Shown here in pieces: positions 11,900-26,003 of a DNA stretch of 64,000 nucleotides. Location of the stretch: NCBI GenBank assembly GCA_911728435.2, contig OU452203.1, positions 15,521,651-15,585,650 on the forward strand, in the 5' to 3' direction. The translations under genes were made by a program, and so were the position numbers. Position 1 is the first letter of the stretch. The number at the start of each line of letters is the position of its first letter. The DNA comes from Apoderus coryli. Lineage: Eukaryota; Arthropoda; Insecta; Coleoptera; Attelabidae. Under the pieces are notes generated by a model. That model ran no database searches. It saw only the letters and a list, made by a program, of their open reading frames with translations, and had not been told where the DNA came from.

Positions 11900-12480
11900 C
11901 TACCAGCCTACACAAAACTTCAGAACATCAAGAGGTTCTCTTACCTCCACAGCATTCTCGCGGCGAACGCAAGTATCGGTAATGAGATTGAACATCGCAT
12001 AAGATAGGCAAGCGCATCTTTTGGCTGTCTGAGGAAGAGAGTCTTCGATAATCATAACATTCACGTTCGAACCAACTACGTATAACTGTGAGTCTTTGAC
12101 CACTTATCAAAGGCATTTAAAAACCCTAGAGAAGTACTACCAGCGATGTTTTGGAATCAAATGGTAGGACCGACGAACAAACATCAGCGTTCTGGAGAAA
12201 GCTGGAACAACTAGCATGATGATTGTCAGGCACCAATTGCGATGGACTGGCCACGTAATCCGCATGCCAACGGAACGCCTTCCAAAGAGAATTCTTTATG
12301 GTCAATTCAGGATATCAGGGAGGGCAGCAAAAGAGGTATGTTCTTAAGACCAACCATTTATGAGGGCCATTAAGTTTTTGAAGAGCAGCGTCGACACCAT
12401 GAGGATGCAAAGAGACAGCATCGGAAGGAGAGAGAACGCATCCATGGGGCAGCGCTGCAGCAAGTGAATGCTGATGATAT
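11900..12480 (+). mobile_element. LINE fragment, C-terminal region of ORF2
   Basis: The frame pieces YQRHLKTLEKYYQRCF and, after a gap, VRHQLRWTGHVIRMPTERLP match the conserved tail downstream of the reverse transcriptase in a widespread animal non-LTR family (hallmark QLRWTGHVIRMP). There are several stops. The segment abuts the end of the decayed mariner. Confidence 0.75.
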
Positions 12481-12489
12481 ATGAGGGGG

Positions 12490-15400
12490 ATTATTTTGAT
12501 TGGAGAGTATTGCGTTCTATTCTTATTATTCTTAAAAGACTTATTTATCATAACTGGACTAAAAGTGTTTCCAAAAATACTTCTTAGACAGTTTATGTTT
12601 TGTGAAATATTTTAGTGGATTTCATGGGAGTGAAGTGGTAATTTTATAAAAATGAAAACCACGTCGAAAGTAAGTAAGTAATGGGTTGAATTTTTTTGTA
12701 TGGTTTCCGCTTAGAACCTTCTTCAGTTGTTGATCCTTTCATTAACTGATGCTTTGAGTACGATATTTTTTAAGATTCTCTGGCTGTGAGGATTGCTATA
12801 TCCTAACATTAATGTTCTGGATAAAAGAATATCACTGTATAGTATGACTTGGTTATTGTTTAGTGTCTTATTGTTTTTTTTAAAGGTTCTTTCGGTGTTA
12901 TAAATATTAATTTGTAAATTATAAAAAACTTCTGGGTTTGTTTTTCTGAGAGATAATAGATTTAGATAATAATGAACAAGGACTGTGTTTAAGCTGGTAT
13001 TTCAGTATAATTGTGATAGTATTAAATACTCGTATAATACCTACAGTGTAAACAACTTCAAACCAAGTACGTATAAGAAAGTTAAAGTAACAAACATACA
13101 TAAGTACTTATATATAGAGGTATGTTTTGTTGCTATGGTGTTACCAATGCGGTTATTTTTGGAGTCAACGGCCGATGTTAATAGTGTAATACGTACATGG
13201 TTTGTATACGTCGTAGGAAGTCACTGAAAAACATGATCTCACGAAATTCCTAGTCAATCGCTGGAATCCCAGACGGTTCTGTAATCAAGTTAAAATTGTT
13301 TGTTTCCTGTATATATGTTACAAGCTTATCCTGAGGAACACTTATTGTTCCCAATTCCCGGACAATTAATTGGCAATATCATGTCTAATTTATTTTTCGT
13401 ATAATTGAGAGTTTTGTACTGTTTCTTGCATGGATGAGATATTTCTTGAATTGAGTTTTATAGATTCTTGCATCGGCTTTCACAACCAAGCAATCCTATT
13501 ATAGTTTTAGATAAACCAAGGGAGGCATTTTGCTCAAACGGAATGATCGTTTCAGTTGAAGCACTCCGTCCCCCATCGCGCAACAATCTCCTTCAAAGCT
13601 TGTCTCAATGATGAAATTAGAAGAACAATACCTATTTGCAGAAACAAGTTTGTGGTCTAGGTTTCCTATACATATACAGACCAGTTGGGTAGAAAAACTT
13701 TTTTTTATAAACATTGACCCTGGTCAATTTTTTCGATTTTCGACAGGAACATGAGTTCCCATAGGCAACGTCTAATTTGAACCACCCTGTATACAGTTAG
13801 ATCCCTGGCCATCAATTTATAACCAATGAATTGAGGATGAGAAAATGGTTCTGAAAAAAATTTTGCAGAAACATCAACAGGGAAAATGTGCCCTTGTTTT
13901 TTTTTTTTTTGGAATGGATTGAAAATTATCATCATTCACATCCAAAGCACAAAAAACAAAAATGAGCAAGTCAAAGATAAAAAGCATATCAAATTGCTTT
14001 TTTGATAATCAAGAGCTTGTGTCAAGCCCCAAGCGTATAGTCAATCGAAAATTTTAATGAGAGGTTCTAGAAATTAGCAAGTTCAAGTTAGACCTAATAT
14101 TAGAAGAAAATATTTTGAGAAATTTAGTAATAAATGGTAAAAAACCTCGCTAGAATTTGTGCAGAGAAAGGGTCGTGTTTTGATCGGTTCTCAATCTGGT
14201 CTTGTAGGTTTATTAAAATAAAATAAAACAAAATATTGTCAAAGTTGTCAGGATATTGTCAACTGACATTTCTTGTTGCTTTTTGTTTTTGTAATATGCG
14301 GAGATAGCCGATTGCTCTGCTCAATACTTTTGATTTTATATAGTTTATATGTGTTTGTAGTAGCGCGAAATTATTACAGCTCATTATTTGGGTATTTCGC
14401 CACTAATTAAAATAAGGTGAAGTCTAACCTCTGACGATCTTTCACAATAAGCCCATGAGGCTGCGGTGAACTTATGTCGAACGGACCCTTATAAAAAAAA
14501 CCTCTGACCATGGAAACAGATTGGCTCTCAAAACGTTAAGATTTCTTTAAAAGAAGTATAGTTAAATTTATTATTTATTTATGTTTTTGTTATTATTATT
14601 AATTGATCTATGCTTTAGAGTTTAGATAGTTTATTTCAAATTTAAGTAGGTATTAAGATTTTGATATACTAATTCAAAAACGAAATGTTAAGCGTGAGAC
14701 CCATTGCATAACGTTTGCCTGTTCTGCGACATATCCATTCCATTTGAGAAAATAACTTAGACCTAGATGGGTAGGTATATATAGGGAATGTAAGACAAAA
14801 TACTACAAAACAAATAGGAAATCAAAAAATACAATTGTATATAACAGTGTGTTCTATTTGAAATAGGAAAGTTGGTATCAACTTCTGATATAACCTAAAG
14901 TGGCCCATAATATAGAGTGATACACTGGATTGACATGAGTAATCTGTGAAATTTTCAAAACAATCGTATTGGTTAGGTTTTCCCAAAACTTCTAACTTCT
15001 AATGTACCATAGACCACCAATTTTGTTGTTATTGTTTATGTTCCACTATAAAAACTCATTTGATATCAATTAACCTTTGTTTGTATAGCTGCTAGTGAGA
15101 AATAATTCCGTAAAAAGACTGTTTAATTTAATCCCTACGACATGTATAATGTTTTATATACCCAAACTTACCATACCAGCCTAGCAGATTATGAGATTTA
15201 CCAACAATGATACTTATATAGGTACTTGTACATAATATTAAGTCCATACATGTTGCACCTATATCTAGAGATTAGTGGAATGGAATTTTTCTGACAATCC
15301 TCAACTACAGATTTAGTAATTATTATACGCCATATACAGGCTGTTATTTCCTCGGCATACCTACTACGTTAAATATTGGGAAAATTATAACAATTTTAAA

Positions 15401-15569
15401 CTTGTACTATGTGAAAGTCCAAGTGCTTTTGACATTTTAAATTTTTATGTCAATTTTAATATTTTTATACATCATAAACATTAAATAAAACTAATTTGAG
15501 AAAGTGAGGTTTTTCAAATTGAAACGTCTTTTTTAGTAGATTTTCAAAAAAAATCTTAACTATTCAGGA
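12490..15569. other. No gene recognised
   Basis: A GAAACC/CTGAAGA hairpin-type motif lies near 12700-12730, a CACCCTGTATAC tip near 13782, and the mariner scrap at 14430. The minus-strand frames at 13.5-13.9 kb are not recognisable. Confidence 0.4.
14430..14520 (+). mobile_element. Short mariner scrap
   Basis: CACAATAAGCCCATGAGGCT and the following bases resemble 60840-60900 in the mariner copy near 61 kb. Too short for coding content. Confidence 0.5.
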
Positions 15570-17070
15570 GATATTGATAATATTCAAAATTGTTATTAAG
15601 AAAAGTTGATCAGAACTAAAAACTACGTTCAAATATGCAAATACATCCAATTATATGGAATTTTTTTTTCTTTTTTAATTCCAATTACAATGCAAATTTA
15701 ACTGTAGGGTTATCTCTTTATTCGTTAAACGTTTGATAACCTTTATGTCTCGTAACCTTTATATTGCATTATTTTGATGATGCATTAAAATAATTGATAA
15801 ATAAGAAAATTATTTATTTTACAATAATTATCAACTACATGAATACAATGCTAATATTGTTAATTGCGTAACAAGCGTGTAATAATTTATCATCAATTCA
15901 CTATTGCTTCAACGTATCCGCCTTCTCTTACAATACAGGTTTCCGATCTAGAACAAAATTCCCTCAATACATTTCTAATTATATACCCTGAATTATTTCC
16001 GTAATAATTGCTTCTAAATGTTCTACGTTCGTGAATGGCCTGTGTTAATATACCTTTTCTTTTAAGTAACCCCATAAGAAATAATCTAATGGGGTTAAAT
16101 CTGGCGACCTAACTGGCCAAAAAATATCGAAATATCTATGAATTAACTTTCCATTAAAGATTTTTTCAAGGTATTGCCTTACTTCCATCCTACTATGACA
16201 TTTTGCGACATCCTGCTGGTGCCATACTTCTTGCCGTTCATGTCTTGAAAAGTCACGAAGAAAATCATGCAACTGATTTTGTAAACAATTTAGATAGCGT
16301 TGAGAAGTCATAGATTGTCGGAAAAAAAGGGCCAATGGTTATCCTTGTAAATGCCGCACAAAACGTTAGATTTAATCGTAAAGTGAGGATTGGAGTCACT
16401 CCACCATTGACAATTTTGCGAAGGCACTGTTCTATGAAACGTAAATGTAGCTTCGTCAGAGAAAATTATTTTCCTAGCCAAAAAAGGATCGTCTTCTAGC
16501 TTTGCTTGAATAAGAAAACAAAAATCTAGTCGTCTGGCGTAGTCTCCAGGTATTAAAGTATGGATAAATTGTGGTTTATATGGATGAAACTTGTTCTCTT
16601 TCAACATTTTTGATAGTGTGTCGTTACCAATTTTTTATGGAAGCGAATATACCTTTTTTCGCAGGGACAATTTAGGATTTTCCACTGCAGATAGCATTAC
16701 ATTTAACTTCATAATATTAATAATTTTCATTACTGGTGTATATTTTTCCCTGGATGTCTGTTGTTAAATATTTCAGCTGCTTCACGATAAGTTTTATTTT
16801 TTCTTCAACACTAAATATCACCTAACACACTTAACAAATTTTATTTGACGTTCACTGTCAAACAAGTCGTGCTATCAAGAAATTATTTCATTATCAGTGG
16901 ATCCTAGATTTCACGTCCCTACAGTTAAATTTGCATTGTTATTGTAGTTAAAATAGAAAAAAAAAGTTTTTCCCATATAATTGAATGTAATTGCATATGT
17001 GAACGTAGTTTTTAGTTCTGAGCATTTTTTCTTAATAACAATTTTCGATATTATCAACAATGAAGGTACT
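15570..17070 (-). mobile_element. Tc1/mariner-superfamily element with long TIRs and a broken transposase
   Basis: Arms of about 140 bp are inverted copies: 15580-15711 (TAACTGTAGGG at its inner edge) against 16918-17066 (CCTACAGTTA at its inner edge), sharing TCAGAACTAAAAACTACGTT. Between them, on the minus strand, lie three frames in transposase order: IIFSDEATFTFHR (16308-16607), HQQDVAKCHS and SPDLTPLDYFLWGYLKE (16045-16335), and a C-terminal piece (15893-16075). The Asp of FSDEA, QQDVA and PLDYF are the catalytic positions. Frameshifts separate the pieces. Confidence 0.8.
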
Positions 17071-18459
17071 TTATTCTTGAGCAAAATTTATATTTTCTGA
17101 TATACCTCGTATTCGACTGAAAAAAATATTATCTGATGGTTGCATTTTAGGTTTTGGACTAACCAAAACTTTTTATGAAGAATAACTTTTTTTCGTAAAA
17201 TTAATAATAAAAAAGTTTTCCATATGGTGCATTTGTCTCGATGGAGCAGAGTTCATCGTTCCATACCCTAAAACGTTCAGCACCACCATATACATACTTA
17301 ATACTGAAATAATGACAAAAGCTCAGAACTTTTGGCAGGGCCATCCACGAGCGGCTTAACTGTGCACATCATTTTTGTTCGAATCCTCATCTATCGATGT
17401 TATGCCTATCGGAGAATTCCTATTTCCTGCCTGTCCCTGGATGATGATGTTCCCTGAAGCATTTTTTGCTACTATTAGGTTTGCGATTTTTGATAAAGTA
17501 ACAAATCTAAAAGAATAAAGTCCACTCCAGAATCGACTTCTGTAAGAAGAGAGAGCAGTCAGCCTCCCATTTTTACCATACCTAGCAACAGGATCATCAT
17601 ACCGTGAACAATATCTGTTACGGTTGCGAAACATTTAAAAATGTAGACCTAATATGCAATCTGTAAGCTCATTTTATTTATACCTCGTTTCTATTATACG
17701 CTTTGCCTAAATAGGACGAGGGTTATACCCACATTAGATCTCACTACCACGCTTTTTTTACTAGGTACATATAGATACATAGTATTTGTTGAGGGGTGAG
17801 TCTTGTGCTGTACGAGGCTCGTGGCCACACCGCAAGTAATTGCCCTCGACGGCGATAATTGACATATTGACTGCGTCATTGACAAGTGGCTGGTCCCGCA
17901 AGAGGGGTGGCATTTTATGTTGGTTTAAGTTTCAAGTGATAGAATAATAAAAAAGGATGTGGTAATAGATCTGCTAGATTGGTAGATATTTGTAAGTATC
18001 ATATTATGTGATTATGGCAGATTATACAGGATACCTACTAATTCATAGGAAGAGTATTGGTAGATAGAAAGTTGGTTAAATTAGACACCTAAAACTTGCT
18101 GCGTTTTGAGTTCTACAGTTCTACATGAACATTCGAAATATCCAACTAAAAAGGGTCATTTTCCATTTTCTTAAATTAATTCTAGTTGAAAATATAATAA
18201 AGCTTTTAGAAAAATCTGACAATACTTTTTCTTAATTAGAAGGAGTTTATTATTTGTATGCAAATTTAGCGGTTCGTAATTTTAATTATCATCTGTTATC
18301 TTGTTAAATGTTACATAAACCATAAAAATGGTACATAATGTTTATATAAATATCTTTGTTTATTCTTACACACAGCAAGATTAAAATTGTTGATAAGGCA
18401 ATTTAAAATAACATCTTTTTTTTTTTTATTCAGCAAGAAAATCAATAGTTATATAACAC

Positions 18460-18950
18460 ACATAGATGGCGTTACTAGAATTTTTTTCATATGATTTTTA
18501 TTTAGTACTAACCTTCAAACGATACGTGCATAAGTTTGACAGCAATCTGACTATTGAGTCGTGAGTTATAACATTTTGCGTGAAGCAACGTTTCTTATTG
18601 AAAAAAATATGAAAAAAGTGAATTTCAAGCTTTGATAAAGCATTACTATTTGATGAAAAAAATACAGTGGAAACCAAACAATGACTTGATAAACATTATC
18701 CGAAGTCTGCTCCGTCGAAACGAATGGTAGAGAAGTGGATTGCAGAATTTAAACGTGGTCGTACCAGCACAAATGATGCAGAGCGCAGTGGACGCCCAAA
18801 TGAGGCTGTTATTCCAGAAAACGTCTAAACAATTCACAAATTGGTTATGAACGATCGCAAATTGAAGGTGCACGATCTAGCTGACATTGTAAAGATATCA
18901 GCTGGTTCTGTTTTTACCATTTTACACAAACATTTGTGTTTCAGAGAAGT
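18460..18950 (+). mobile_element. Mariner N-terminal fragment (copy 1 of 3)
   Basis: It starts within the 5' end common to the other copies (ACATAGATGGCGTTACTAG). The frame pieces MVEKWIAEFKRGRTST, DAERSGRPNEAVIPENV, NDRKLKVHDLADIVKIS and FTILHKHL are the helix-turn-helix region of mariner transposases. A TAG-type stop interrupts after PENV. The catalytic domain is absent. It ends near 18945. Confidence 0.8.
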
Positions 18951-19448
18951 GTTTGGCTACAGATGACTTTAGGGACAGTGAAATCTTCTGGTTTTTTTTG
19001 TGTTTATTAGAAAGACAGTATTTGAAATAATACATTTCAAAAAAAAAAAAAAAGAAATTGTTGTAAAACCATTATTGAACCCAAAAATCAAAATTTAATT
19101 CCCATAAAACCGCACCTATTACATAGTACCTAGTAATGTTGTCACTTTTTCCATAAAGATTGAATAAATATATGATATTTTAACACTAGTTTATCTTCTA
19201 TAGGCGTTGATTTACCTAATTAAAGCACCAATCTTTAATAAAACACATTTGTAATCTAAAAAAATAAAATAGTATGCAAATCATATTTTGTGGAGCAGAC
19301 GTACATACTAGTTTCATTTAAAAAATATAAATTCACCGCTCCTCTCCGAAAAATATGTTGTTTTTCCTATCGTTTACATAATAATTTCGGTGGATGTAAA
19401 GGAAATTTTTAGCTTTAACTAAAATGATGGGGAACCAAAGCTAAAATT

Positions 19449-19985
19449 AATAATAATAATAATGTTTATTCAACCAATATATAGTAACATACAATTCAGT
19501 TACAGTTATAGGTGCTAATGAACATAAAACTTAAATACACTGGTAGACAAACAATCAATCTTACCACAGAACTTAACTTAATGATTTGTGCGTGGTCTGA
19601 TTTTTCGCCTTGTATGCAAGCGCTAATTAAATTAAATCAAAGTAAATCAAACAAAATATAACCATCACATGAACATTTTTGGGAGGCAAAACAAAATTCA
19701 TAATGTAAACTTAGCACCGTGCTAATCAAACCACTAGTCTGTAAAATAATCTTCTTGGAACAGATAACATCCACCTCATAACTTGTGTTTTGAACATTCC
19801 CCTACTGTTTGATTTTCTAATATACTCAGGAATACTGTCATAAAGGCGTGGAGCCAAATATGAATATGGTCTTTGTCCAATTGTTTTTGACGCAGTTTTA
19901 GTTTTAATTCTCTTGTTAATTTTGTTTCTCGTGTCATAATAATGATCTATAGGTAATAACTGACTTTTTTTTTTGTGTCAATAAT
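19449..19985 (-). mobile_element. LINE 3' end on the minus strand
   Basis: It begins with (AAT)n at 19446-19463. Read on the minus strand it encodes KTKTASKTIGQRPYSYLAPR, LYDSIPEYIRKSN and SVPRRLFYRL just before the repeat tail. This is the RPYSYLAPRLYNSIP-type C-terminus of insect non-LTR ORF2 proteins. 5'-truncated, as LINE copies usually are. Confidence 0.65.
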
Positions 19986-21009
19986 ATATTGTAGCAATAT
20001 TTCTGCCTTATGTCAAAAAAGAAATTGCAGCCAAATAATAAACACGTCCTTCTGTTTAAGAAAAAGTATTGTCACATTTGTCTAAAAGTATTATTTTTTC
20101 AATTAGAATTTATTTAAGAAAATGGAAACTTTATTTATTTTTTTCAGATATTTCGAATATCCCGGTAGAAGTCCGTTTCTTGGCAGCATTTTAGAGAACA
20201 CAAAACTGAGCAACTTTTGTTTAATTTAACCAACTTTCTATGTTGTACGCAGTTTAAAAAATAGCAATACTTTCCCTATGAATTACCTAGTAGGCAACCT
20301 GTATTGAAATATACCCGTATATTAGGTGTAACGCATAGCGCAAAGTATAAAAAAAATCATTGCACTTTATAATTGGTTGTTGATATCAAATTAATAAATA
20401 TCAATTACAGTGGTAGTTAGTCAGGATTAAATTATTGATGTATTTTTTTAATAACATTGGAATTAACAATCTAAAATAGTTGACCACATGGCGTCCGTGA
20501 AAGCTGTAAAAATACGATCGTTCAAATAATATAGTCAACAATTTATTCATTCTGAAAGCAAACGAAGTTGTTGAAGGAACACTACATAGAAAGTGTGTCT
20601 ATTTAACTGTCACGTTAATTAAGGTTCAAGAAGAAACCATTACCGTTTGGGCATTATGGGCATAAATACGGATACTTGTATGTGTTTATGTCGTAACATA
20701 TACTAGGAAAACAAATTATTTTTACAATCTCTAATAACTATTTCGAATTAAAGAACTACGGTATATACGTACAAGTTAATAATGTTTTAGGTATCAAAAT
20801 AGCCATTGATTGTTAAGAAATTCTGAAATAAAAAAAAACACAAACTTAGATAAATTGCTTAAAATGACCTCTTCTCCTCATATTATGGCGTACTATTTAT
20901 AAAATAGGTTCATAGTATTTCTTATTATCATAAGAAGCTTTCAGTCTCTATAAGAAAAAAAATACAAAAGTTTACTGGTTTTAAAGAAATTTTAAAATTA
21001 TTTGAGTGG

Positions 21010-21375
21010 TAATAATACAGAGCGTTCGAAAAGTGCTGCACCCACATTAACTCCAGAGTTTCAAATGGGACATCCTTTATATTTTTAGATTACTTGGAAT
21101 AATTGAAGGTAAGTTTTATAACAACTACCTAATCGAATTTTTTGTAATGTAGACAGAAATTAAAATTATGTATTTTTTTAACAATTTTATGATCACAGCA
21201 AAAAATGTCTAGTGCGGTCGTTGGTTAAGATTAGCTAAATTATAATTTAATTTCACCAATAATTTAAAAAAGCTAACTTCCAACAATCTGTGTCGCAGAT
21301 TGTCGGAAAATTTTTGCAAATTTCGATGTACAATATTAAATGAGACACCCTGTATTTTTTTAAGTCTACGTAAGG
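21010..21375. mobile_element. Possible short TIR element
   Basis: GGGACATCC near 21068 and GAGACACCCTGTA near 21341 look like inverted element tips, and GCAGATTGTCGG-like transposon sequence lies between them. The arms are poorly matched; low confidence. Confidence 0.3.
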
Positions 21376-22470
21376 TTAGTACAGCTTGATTTAAGTATCT
21401 ATAAATAATATCATGTGATATATTCAAAGAAATTATAGACCACTTCAGCGCGATAATTTTAATAAGAGAAAACCAATAGCTATAATTTAATTAAAATTAA
21501 AAACTATAATAATAAATAATATAGCAACACCTAAATTAAACGGTAACAGTTAACAGCCTAAAGCAAGCTTTCAATATGTCCTCCATTTTGCATAATGCAT
21601 ATTATAAACAGTGAACAGCCTCTAAATGTATAGATTTAGGTATTGGACAAACTATACATGGTGTCCGTTTTAAGTGATACCACTATTGTTATCTCAGAAA
21701 CCTTAAGAGGTATAGTGTATCCAATGTAAAATACCTATATAAATTTAACGATTCTACCGGGGCTATCCGTTCCCATGCCTCTTTACATTATAAAAGGGCA
21801 TCGAATGCAGCGTTTTTTGATGCATTTCTCCCTATATAAGACGTATCATAAATCATGCTTGCCGTGGGGATATAAAAGGATACCGACAGTAATAAAAATA
21901 ACTACAGTGACTGGAAAAAGTATTGTGATTAATCGAAAAAAAAGGGATTAGAGTGTGCAAATCAATATATGAATGAAACAAATAATTTTTGCCAACGTGT
22001 TATTTTCTCAGATTAATCTAAATATAATCGGATGGACATCATATAGTATGGCGAAGACTTAATGTGGAATTTAAACTAGAAAATTTGTGTCCGACAGTAC
22101 ACGGTGGCAGAATATTGTAACCATGATCTGTTCAATAGTTTTTCTTGGATTAAGAAAATTAAAGATCTATCAAATTTGATAATGATTTTTAATAAATCCT
22201 CAAGTGGATGAAACTTTTTGCAGTCACTATATCAGACACGGCCAGTATACGACACGAACGGAACATGTTGGGAGTTTAAGCATCAAGATTTACATGTGCA
22301 AAGCCAGCGTCTTCTTTATATTAATTAATATTTATCATCAGTTAAGGTCTCAAAACAATAAAGTGACGAATACACATATATTTTTTTTTTTTGGATATCT
22401 TTTGGGTTTTTGGTTCGCATTAACAAACAATGGTGAGATAATTTTTTTTTATTTCATGTCAAATTTTTTT

Positions 22471-22736
22471 TTACGACGTTTCGACAAAATAGTTTTTGTC
22501 TTCTTCAGGTTTTTTTTTTCCTTCAGTATTCCAACATCTTTAGTGTTCTATTTTTATTTTTTTTTATTTTTATTATTATTTCCATTATTGGTATTTGTAA
22601 TTTTTATTTCGGAAATACGTATTAGAAGCAAATGTCATTAAAAAAAAAAGAAAAAGAGAACACTAAAGTTGTTGGAAGACTGAAGGAAAAAAAAACCTGA
22701 AGAAGACAAAAAATATTTTGTCGAAACGTCGTAAAA
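22471..22736. repeat. Foldback hairpin with hammerhead-like tips
   Basis: Arms 22471-22550 and 22657-22736 are near-perfect inverse copies, including ACGACGTTTCGACA against TGTCGAAACGTCGT and the TTCTTCAGG/CCTGAAGAA stretch, separated by about 105 nt of T-rich DNA. The overlapping + frame here is only the T-rich arm read as Phe/Leu codons and is unlikely to be a gene. Confidence 0.8.
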
Positions 22737-25700
22737 GGAAAGAAAATTGTTCTTCACGGTGGGATTCCACAATTGCAGCGGGTTTTCTTTGGCCCAAATA
22801 TGATTAATTGAAAAATATCTAGATAATAGCGTTTCTTGAAAAGTTAGCTTCTTCTCTTAGCATTATTTTATAGTCAATAACGAGGTATTTTGCGCAACTT
22901 TCTCCAAAAACTATCGACAAACGTTCATTGGCAAAGGAAAATCTCGGAGAAGAAAAGTTTGACCCCGTTGAATATGATATTGCTTGATAAAACATCATGA
23001 GGAATTGTCCAAACGTGGTGTGTTTTATTGGCAGTCATCTTGATAGAGTTGCCTAGCTTTCGATGCGATTTGTTAACCATTTTTCTAAACTAAACAACAA
23101 CAAATAATTCTAACCAACAAATTTAATGGCGTATTAATGTTCGAGCCTATATTCTAGAGAATTTTAATATTTTCATACGTTATGTAACAACTTCAAGAGT
23201 TGCTAACATCTTTTCCGTACTAAGTAGGTAAAAACTTACTTCCATCAAGACAAGAGTCATTGAATACTTGAACTTATTAGTGTTTTTTAAAAAAACATAA
23301 ATTTCTCATTAAAATTTAATAATAATATATGCGCGTAAAAGACGCAAGAAAAATAATACCGAAAAAATGTTAGCAGCTCTTCAAGTTGTTACATAACGTA
23401 TACAAACTTTTTGCATTTTAAATATTATCATTTCGTCCTAACCTCATGGACCATGAGAGTACCTACGTATTTATTTGTTTTATATTATTGTTAGCTAATG
23501 AAATTTTTGCTAATTTTAAGGCATAGATATAATAAATTTTATCCTACATTTATCTTCCAAAGTGATAACCACTAGAATTCAAAACCCATACCAATACTCA
23601 CCGGATTCTAACATTTTTTTCAATGTTGGGGTTGTCCTTTGCGAAAATGCACTTAATTGGTGTTGAGGAAAACGACCAACAAGGAAATTAACTTATCTGA
23701 ATCTGCGTGGATACTGTAGCAGAGCTATACCTACCTATATATACGTGGAAATGCAGATGCAGGTTACAAGGAATGGATGAATTTACTGAAAAATATATCA
23801 ACATAAAATGTTCTCAATTAATAAAAGAAAGAAGTTGTGCCTCTAAATATGATATAAAACATATATAGAATTAAAGTAGCCTAAGTAGATTAAATGTTAG
23901 TAACCAAATTAAGTCACAAACTCTGAGGGCATTCGTATAAATTAAATAAACAAATTAAATCTCATCAGAAAGGACTAAAATGAAACACCCCCACAAATTC
24001 TCAGCCAACCGCGATAACTCATCCAAGGTCATCTCGTTCTCACTTAACGATAGTTACAGTTCATAGCCGTCAGATAGCACATTGTATCGGGTAACCAACA
24101 AAACGCTCGCGCAGAATAAAGGCGGGACTTCCACATTCATTAAACAACCTATCAGAGAACGCCTACGGGCCAACAAACTATGGGTCTATTTACAAGACCC
24201 CACAAACTGGTTGATAGAGAGTATCAGACGGATAATTGGCGGTGTTGCCGAATGTGAGGAATTAGCAATAACACAGGCGATTGTTGTAATCTGAAGGATA
24301 TAATCCTTATAAATCAGTTTTGATATTCGCTAAGTCTCTAATTATTTGCCTTACTATATGACTGTTTATATCAAGTCGGTAATAGGATTCGCTCTAAGCG
24401 TTAGTTCCCGCGAAAACTGCGCGTGAAACTGTAGGAAACGATAAAGAAGGCGTAAGGCAAATTTTGCTTTAACATGCAAAAATGTGTGCAAAATGTTGCA
24501 TAGAATTATTGCGATTGAGCAAAAAGAGGATTGCAAAATTGTTTGTGCTATAAATGCCGTTGAAAATGGCCCATACGTACAAAAAAAAATGACCCAAACT
24601 TCTTGGAAAGGCTGATGACGAATGCTTATTTATCATTGATTATCTTAAAGCTAAGCATCGTTATGGTTCCAAAACCTAATAAACTCACCTGAGTAAATCA
24701 AGTAAACCGCTTGCTCAACTTTGTAAAAAAAAAGAAAAACGACCCGAATATTTGTGGAAGAACAAGTCAAAGATTCTACAATAAGCTAAGCACAATCATC
24801 GAGTGGTGTAGATAGACGGCCAAATGCCTTCTTTCTGATATTGATCACTTAATTATGAGATACAATTACAGACATTTTCATTAAATTCATTCATTTAACT
24901 TCTGATTATTACTTCTTTAAATAACAGTAAACAGCCATTTGTTGTTCAACTCCACTTTTTAGATATTCCTATTATCTATACCTTAACTGCTTAAACCGGT
25001 TTGTCACCATCAACTTAAAAAACTATTATCTTAACATTAATAAGATTTTCTAAGGTTTGAAACAAATAAGTGGTCGGCTTGCTGACATCGATACTAATGT
25101 CACACAGTGGCAAGTAGGCCTCTATACCAAATCAATTTCTCTCTCATTAACTACCACTGTATCACTGATTCCAAACGAAAAGTCGTATCTGTCCGACAAA
25201 GTTCATAAAATTTTAATATATGTATATATATATGGTACCTATCTGGTCCAAAAGCTCAAAAGCTGCTCTACTTAAACTAGCGAGACTGATTAGAATATGG
25301 AAAAGATCGCTAATCTGCTAACATTTAATATTTATTTTTGCAATTGTGGAAACTGTAGGAACAAACCATATGAAAATACCTTCACAGAGAGCTGAAAAAT
25401 CCGAGCAAATGTACATTTACAAAAGATTAAAATAAGAATCACTATGACTAAGCCTGAATTGTGGAAGAAAACATAGGGCCATAGGGTTCATTCTGAATTG
25501 TTCGTTAAGACGATATTATGATGACAAAGCAGCAAGGCTGTTAAGGAAACTGTGTAACAGTTATTGGAAAACTCATCATGATCTTTTGAGCATTTAGTTC
25601 GCCGTGTTATGTGCCTCAAAATTCAATTTTATCTTGAAATATTCAACTTTTAGCTCAACTTAAGAAAATAATATGAAAATTCAAACATCAACTTTTGAAA

Positions 25701-26003
25701 TACATACCCCACACCCAAATATTCGTGCACTCATTCAAACATAATATAAAATCTTCACCTAACAGATGGGCAATTGTCAGACATCCAATATTATCTTTAC
25801 TTACTTATCAATTCATGCGTATTAAAAATGAAGCGTTAAGATGTAGCAAAAGTTCTTGCTCGACGATGTGTAAAATCACTAAAGTTTAAAGTGTTAAATA
25901 GGGAAAACAGCTGGCAACACAGCATAAATCGTTTGACCTCGGCTCTATTCGCCACAAATTCTCATAGAGACGACATCATATACATGCATATCCTTTGAGC
26001 AAG

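Larger units (their letters stand above)
19986..26003. other. Upstream region of the host gene, no other gene recognised
   Basis: Contains the foldback hairpin at 22.5 kb and a possible TIR element at 21.0 kb. From about 23.9 to 24.5 kb the base composition is less AT-rich and includes TTCCCGCGAAAA (24405-24416), which resembles an E2F site. A 70-codon + frame at 24082-24294 is not recognised. Confidence 0.4.

Noticed and set aside
22204..22641. 145-codon + frame with a Phe-rich, membrane-like tail
   Set aside because: The Phe/Leu run comes from the T-rich arm and loop of the foldback repeat at 22.5 kb.
24082..24294. 70-codon + frame in a GC-richer patch as a gene
   Set aside because: No recognisable motif, no splice sites or start context to support it; kept only as a remark.
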